From Thermoplasmata archaeon (GTDB lineage Archaea > Thermoplasmatota > Thermoplasmata > Thermoplasmatales > Thermoplasmataceae): a DNA stretch of 64,000 nt. This document shows positions 62,027 to 64,000 of this stretch, one piece after another (the first letter of the stretch is position 1; every line of letters starts with the position of its first letter). The stretch lies in contig JAJZXU010000014.1 in the NCBI GenBank assembly GCA_021806235.1, forward strand, positions 1-64,000, written 5' to 3'. A model generated the notes under the pieces. That model saw only the letters and a list, made by a program, of their open reading frames with translations, was not told the origin of the DNA and ran no database searches. The translations under genes and the position numbers were made by a program.

Positions 62027-62099
62027 CGCCCCGAGCGGGATTTGAACCCACGTCACAGGCTCGACAGGCCTGTATGATAGGCCGCTACACTATCGGGGC
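62027..62099 (-). tRNA. tRNA-Asp (GTC)
   Basis: On the minus strand GCCCCGA (acceptor 5') pairs with TCGGGGC near the 3' end; the anticodon arm is CAGGC-CTGTCGA-GCCTG giving anticodon GTC; the T arm contains GTGGGTTCAAATCCCGC. It has 73 nt, no intron, and no encoded CCA. A TATA-like TTTATATAAA lies about 30-40 nt upstream (62128-62138). Confidence 0.95.
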
Positions 62100-62162
62100 A
62101 TATTATACCTTCTTCATAATTGTATTGTTTTATATAAACATTTTTTATTTTATATTGAATTA

Positions 62163-62408
62163 CTATCTCTTATTTGCCCTGTATATATTGTATAAAAACC
62201 ATATAAAGAAAAAGGTCAGCAAAATTCCAGATACTATATTAAATAACAGTCTTAGTAATAATGAGTGGAATTTTATTGAATATATAAGCAATATAATATC
62301 TATTGTTATCATGCTTATAAGTAAAAGTATAAATTTTGATTTTAAGAAGCTTCTATATCTATTATTTTCTTCGTATAATCTATGAATTTCGTGATCTATA
62401 TTATCCAT
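62163..62408 (-). CDS. Small two-TM membrane protein, function unknown
   Basis: 81 residues. A charged N-terminus (MDNIDHEIHRLYEENNRYRS) is followed by two hydrophobic segments (SKFILLLISMITIDIILLIY and LLFNIVSGILLTFFFIWFLY) and a short basic tail. No family recognised. It lies between the tRNA and hemA. The overlapping plus-strand frame runs through the tRNA and is a shadow. Confidence 0.55.
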   Translation of the reverse strand: MDNIDHEIHRLYEENNRYRSFLKSKFILLLISMITIDIILLIYSIKFHSLLLRLLFNIVSGILLTFFFIWFLYNIYRANKR

Positions 62409-62547
62409 TATTTGTATAGAACAACGTTTAATAAATTTTTTTCTATTTTAACCTTATGTTACAATTTAGTAAAAAATTATTTATTTATATACGCTCCTCT
62501 AAATCAGTTCATTTATATAATAAAATACAATTATAGAGTGTGGTTCA

Positions 62548-63753
62548 ATGGTAGATATCAATTTACTCACATGGAATTATAAAGATACCCCAGATACTTT
62601 TGATAGTATGATAAAGTATGATTATTCATATTTTGAGGATTTAATGCAGAATAATAATATAAAACATTACGTTATATTGATCACATGTAATAGAATTGAG
62701 ATATATTTTGAGGGAAATGAGATATATAATAGTTATAATGCATTGCCTCTTGGATATCCGGAATCCATAGAGCATTTATTTTATGTTTCATCTGGACTTG
62801 AATCAATGTCAATAGGGGAAAACGATATTTTAAGACAGATAAAAGATTCACTGGATTTATCAAAAAATAGGGGACATACAAATAAATTTTTATACTTCAC
62901 ATTTCAAAAGGCATTGAGCATTGGGAAGGATGTGAGGACAAAAACTAATATATCAAAGGGTAAAACATCATTATCAACAATATCCCTGGATATATTAAAT
63001 AAAAAATATGATATAAATAATAAAAAACTATTAGTTATAGGAACTGGCAAGATGGCAGTTGCATTATTAAACTATTTAAAGGGATCAAATATTAAAACAA
63101 CAGTAGCAGGTAGAAATAAGGATCACGCAGAGGAGCTTGCAATAAAATACGGGGCATTTTATTCTGGTTTATCTGATATCAAATCACTGATAAAAAACAA
63201 TGATATAATAATTACAGTTACATCATCAAAAAATCATATAATAAAAAAAGAAGACCTGGATGAGATAGATGGCGATAAAATCTTAATAGACCTGTCAAAT
63301 CCCGCAAATATAGAAAAAATGAATAAAAATAATATAGACCTGTATGACCTTGATTCAATATACAGCATTTCAAAGATAACCGGTGAAGAACGAAAAAACG
63401 AAATAAGAAAGGTTAAAAAAATAATAGATGATGAACTGGTTCTGTATCAGCAGAAAATAAATGAAATGAAATCCGATGATATAATAAGCACATTTTATAA
63501 ATTTGCAGAAAGTATAAAGGAGGAAGAAATGGATGAGTTAGAAAGAAAAGTAGATTTAAACGATGAACAGTTAAAAACAATAAATATAATGATGAATTCA
63601 TTTACAAATAAAATTCTGGCTCCGTATACAAATTCCGTAAAGACATTCATAAAAAACAATAATAAATATGCCTATATATTGCAGGAATATGATAAAATGC
63701 TTGAAAAATTATTAAAAAATAATGATAAAATTAAAATAAAACAGAAAAACTAA
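62548..63753 (+). CDS. hemA: Glutamyl-tRNA reductase
   Basis: 401 residues. The catalytic Cys is in YVILITCNRIEIYFEG; SIGENDILRQIKDSLDLSKN, HTNKFLYFTFQKALSIGKDV, and the NADPH domain KLLVIGTGKMAVALLNYLKG are all present, with a helical dimerisation tail. It reduces glutamyl-tRNA to glutamate-1-semialdehyde, the first step of tetrapyrrole synthesis, feeding cobA and the cbi genes. A TATA-like TTTATATAATAAAA lies about 25-35 nt upstream. Confidence 0.95.
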   Translation: MVDINLLTWNYKDTPDTFDSMIKYDYSYFEDLMQNNNIKHYVILITCNRIEIYFEGNEIYNSYNALPLGYPESIEHLFYVSSGLESMSIGENDILRQIKDSLDLSKNRGHTNKFLYFTFQKALSIGKDVRTKTNISKGKTSLSTISLDILNKKYDINNKKLLVIGTGKMAVALLNYLKGSNIKTTVAGRNKDHAEELAIKYGAFYSGLSDIKSLIKNNDIIITVTSSKNHIIKKEDLDEIDGDKILIDLSNPANIEKMNKNNIDLYDLDSIYSISKITGEERKNEIRKVKKIIDDELVLYQQKINEMKSDDIISTFYKFAESIKEEEMDELERKVDLNDEQLKTINIMMNSFTNKILAPYTNSVKTFIKNNNKYAYILQEYDKMLEKLLKNNDKIKIKQKN

Positions 63754-63772
63754 TTAAAATGTATAAAAAATT

Positions 63773-64000
63773 TTAGTAGAGGAAATAGTAGAAAAATGGG
63801 TAATATAATGGTGCATAATCCCCCCCATATGCAATTAATCCGTAATCATTGTACGGTATTGTGCCATTGAAATTATACCAGAAATTGCCTCCCTGATAAC
63901 GTGTGTGGATTATACTGCCAGACAGGGTAAACCCATTGAAATAATGAACAATATACGCCGGTTGTTTTGATATGTTCCAGTGATTCATGTATACAGCGGA
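63773..64000 (-). CDS. C-terminal end of a probably secreted protein (partial)
   Basis: The frame is open to the window edge; 75 residues are visible, ending in YPFFYYFLY. It is very rich in Tyr, Gly, Asn and Phe with N-x-S/T sequons (NIS, NGT), the composition of exoproteins of acidophilic archaea. The family cannot be told from this part. It is convergent to hemA. Confidence 0.4.
   Translation of the reverse strand, partial: SAVYMNHWNISKQPAYIVHYFNGFTLSGSIIHTRYQGGNFWYNFNGTIPYNDYGLIAYGGDYAPLYYPFFYYFLY

Noticed and set aside
62020-62385. Plus-strand 121-codon open frame
   Set aside because: It begins inside the antisense strand of tRNA-Asp and overlaps the more protein-like minus-strand membrane gene.

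Overview
The window is AT-rich (about one third G+C by eye) and gene-dense. It reads as the chromosome of a thermoacidophilic euryarchaeon of the order Thermoplasmatales (Ferroplasma/Acidiplasma/Picrophilus type). The evidence is archaeal: diphthine synthase, ribosomal protein L40e, Orc1/Cdc6, a bifunctional FBP aldolase/phosphatase, a two-subunit 2-oxoacid:ferredoxin oxidoreductase, a DUF929 surface protein, TATA boxes about 25 nt before many start codons (leaderless mRNAs), and a SufB intein of the kind known from Ferroplasma. The genus is inference.

Layout. 1-9.4 kb: end of proC, a small membrane protein, a ribbon-helix-helix regulator, the eno-dph5-serS-mscS run, then a MoxR ATPase/VWA pair. 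9.5-13.4 kb: cobalamin/siroheme methyltransferases cobA-hemD, cbiET, cbiL, cbiF; cbiF has no normal start codon, and cbiH lies far away at 56.3 kb. 13.3-18.1 kb: an unknown coiled-coil protein, an FAD oxidoreductase, FBP aldolase/phosphatase, L40e and purQ. 18.25-18.6 kb: a GC-rich, hairpin-rich candidate RNA gene. 18.8-23 kb: a DUF234 ATPase, a stand-alone RAM-domain protein lying antisense to the 5' part of a truncated APC permease, and a class V aminotransferase. 23.2-30.7 kb (minus strand): UPF0200 kinase, orc1/cdc6, folC, tenA, a GH1 glycosidase broken by one in-frame TGA, and an ABC-2 exporter. 30.8-34 kb: lipB, an aminotransferase, an EamA transporter and an unknown gene. 34-39.3 kb: sufC-sufB(intein)-sufD with a divergent SufR-like regulator and two palindromic operator candidates.

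39.7-50.6 kb is the accessory zone: a decayed IS200/IS605-type relic, a two-gene cassette (RecF/OLD-like AAA ATPase plus a small PD-(D/E)XK-like protein) that resembles a defence module, a secreted Cys-containing protein with a membrane partner, a heavy-metal-binding gene split by a 225-bp miniature IS605-type element, korAB, and an intact IS256-family element. 50.6-55 kb holds a phosphoesterase and the methylcitrate-cycle genes (citrate/methylcitrate synthase, prpB, prpD). 55-64 kb holds DUF929 plus a paralogue remnant, cbiH, two radical-SAM genes, an esterase, an Sm-like protein, an HTH_10 regulator, the second identical 225-bp element, tRNA-Asp(GTC), hemA and the end of a secreted protein.

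The strongest candidate for something new is the pair of 225-bp elements. They have IS605-type ends and sit after TTTAT with no target duplication. Each carries an internal TATA box followed by four hairpins running out through the right end, which is what a transposase-less element carrying its own omegaRNA-like guide unit would look like. Other good leads are the unidentified RNA gene, the ATPase/nuclease cassette, the SufB intein whose endonuclease has lost a catalytic acidic residue, and the cbiL/cbiF frameshift junction.
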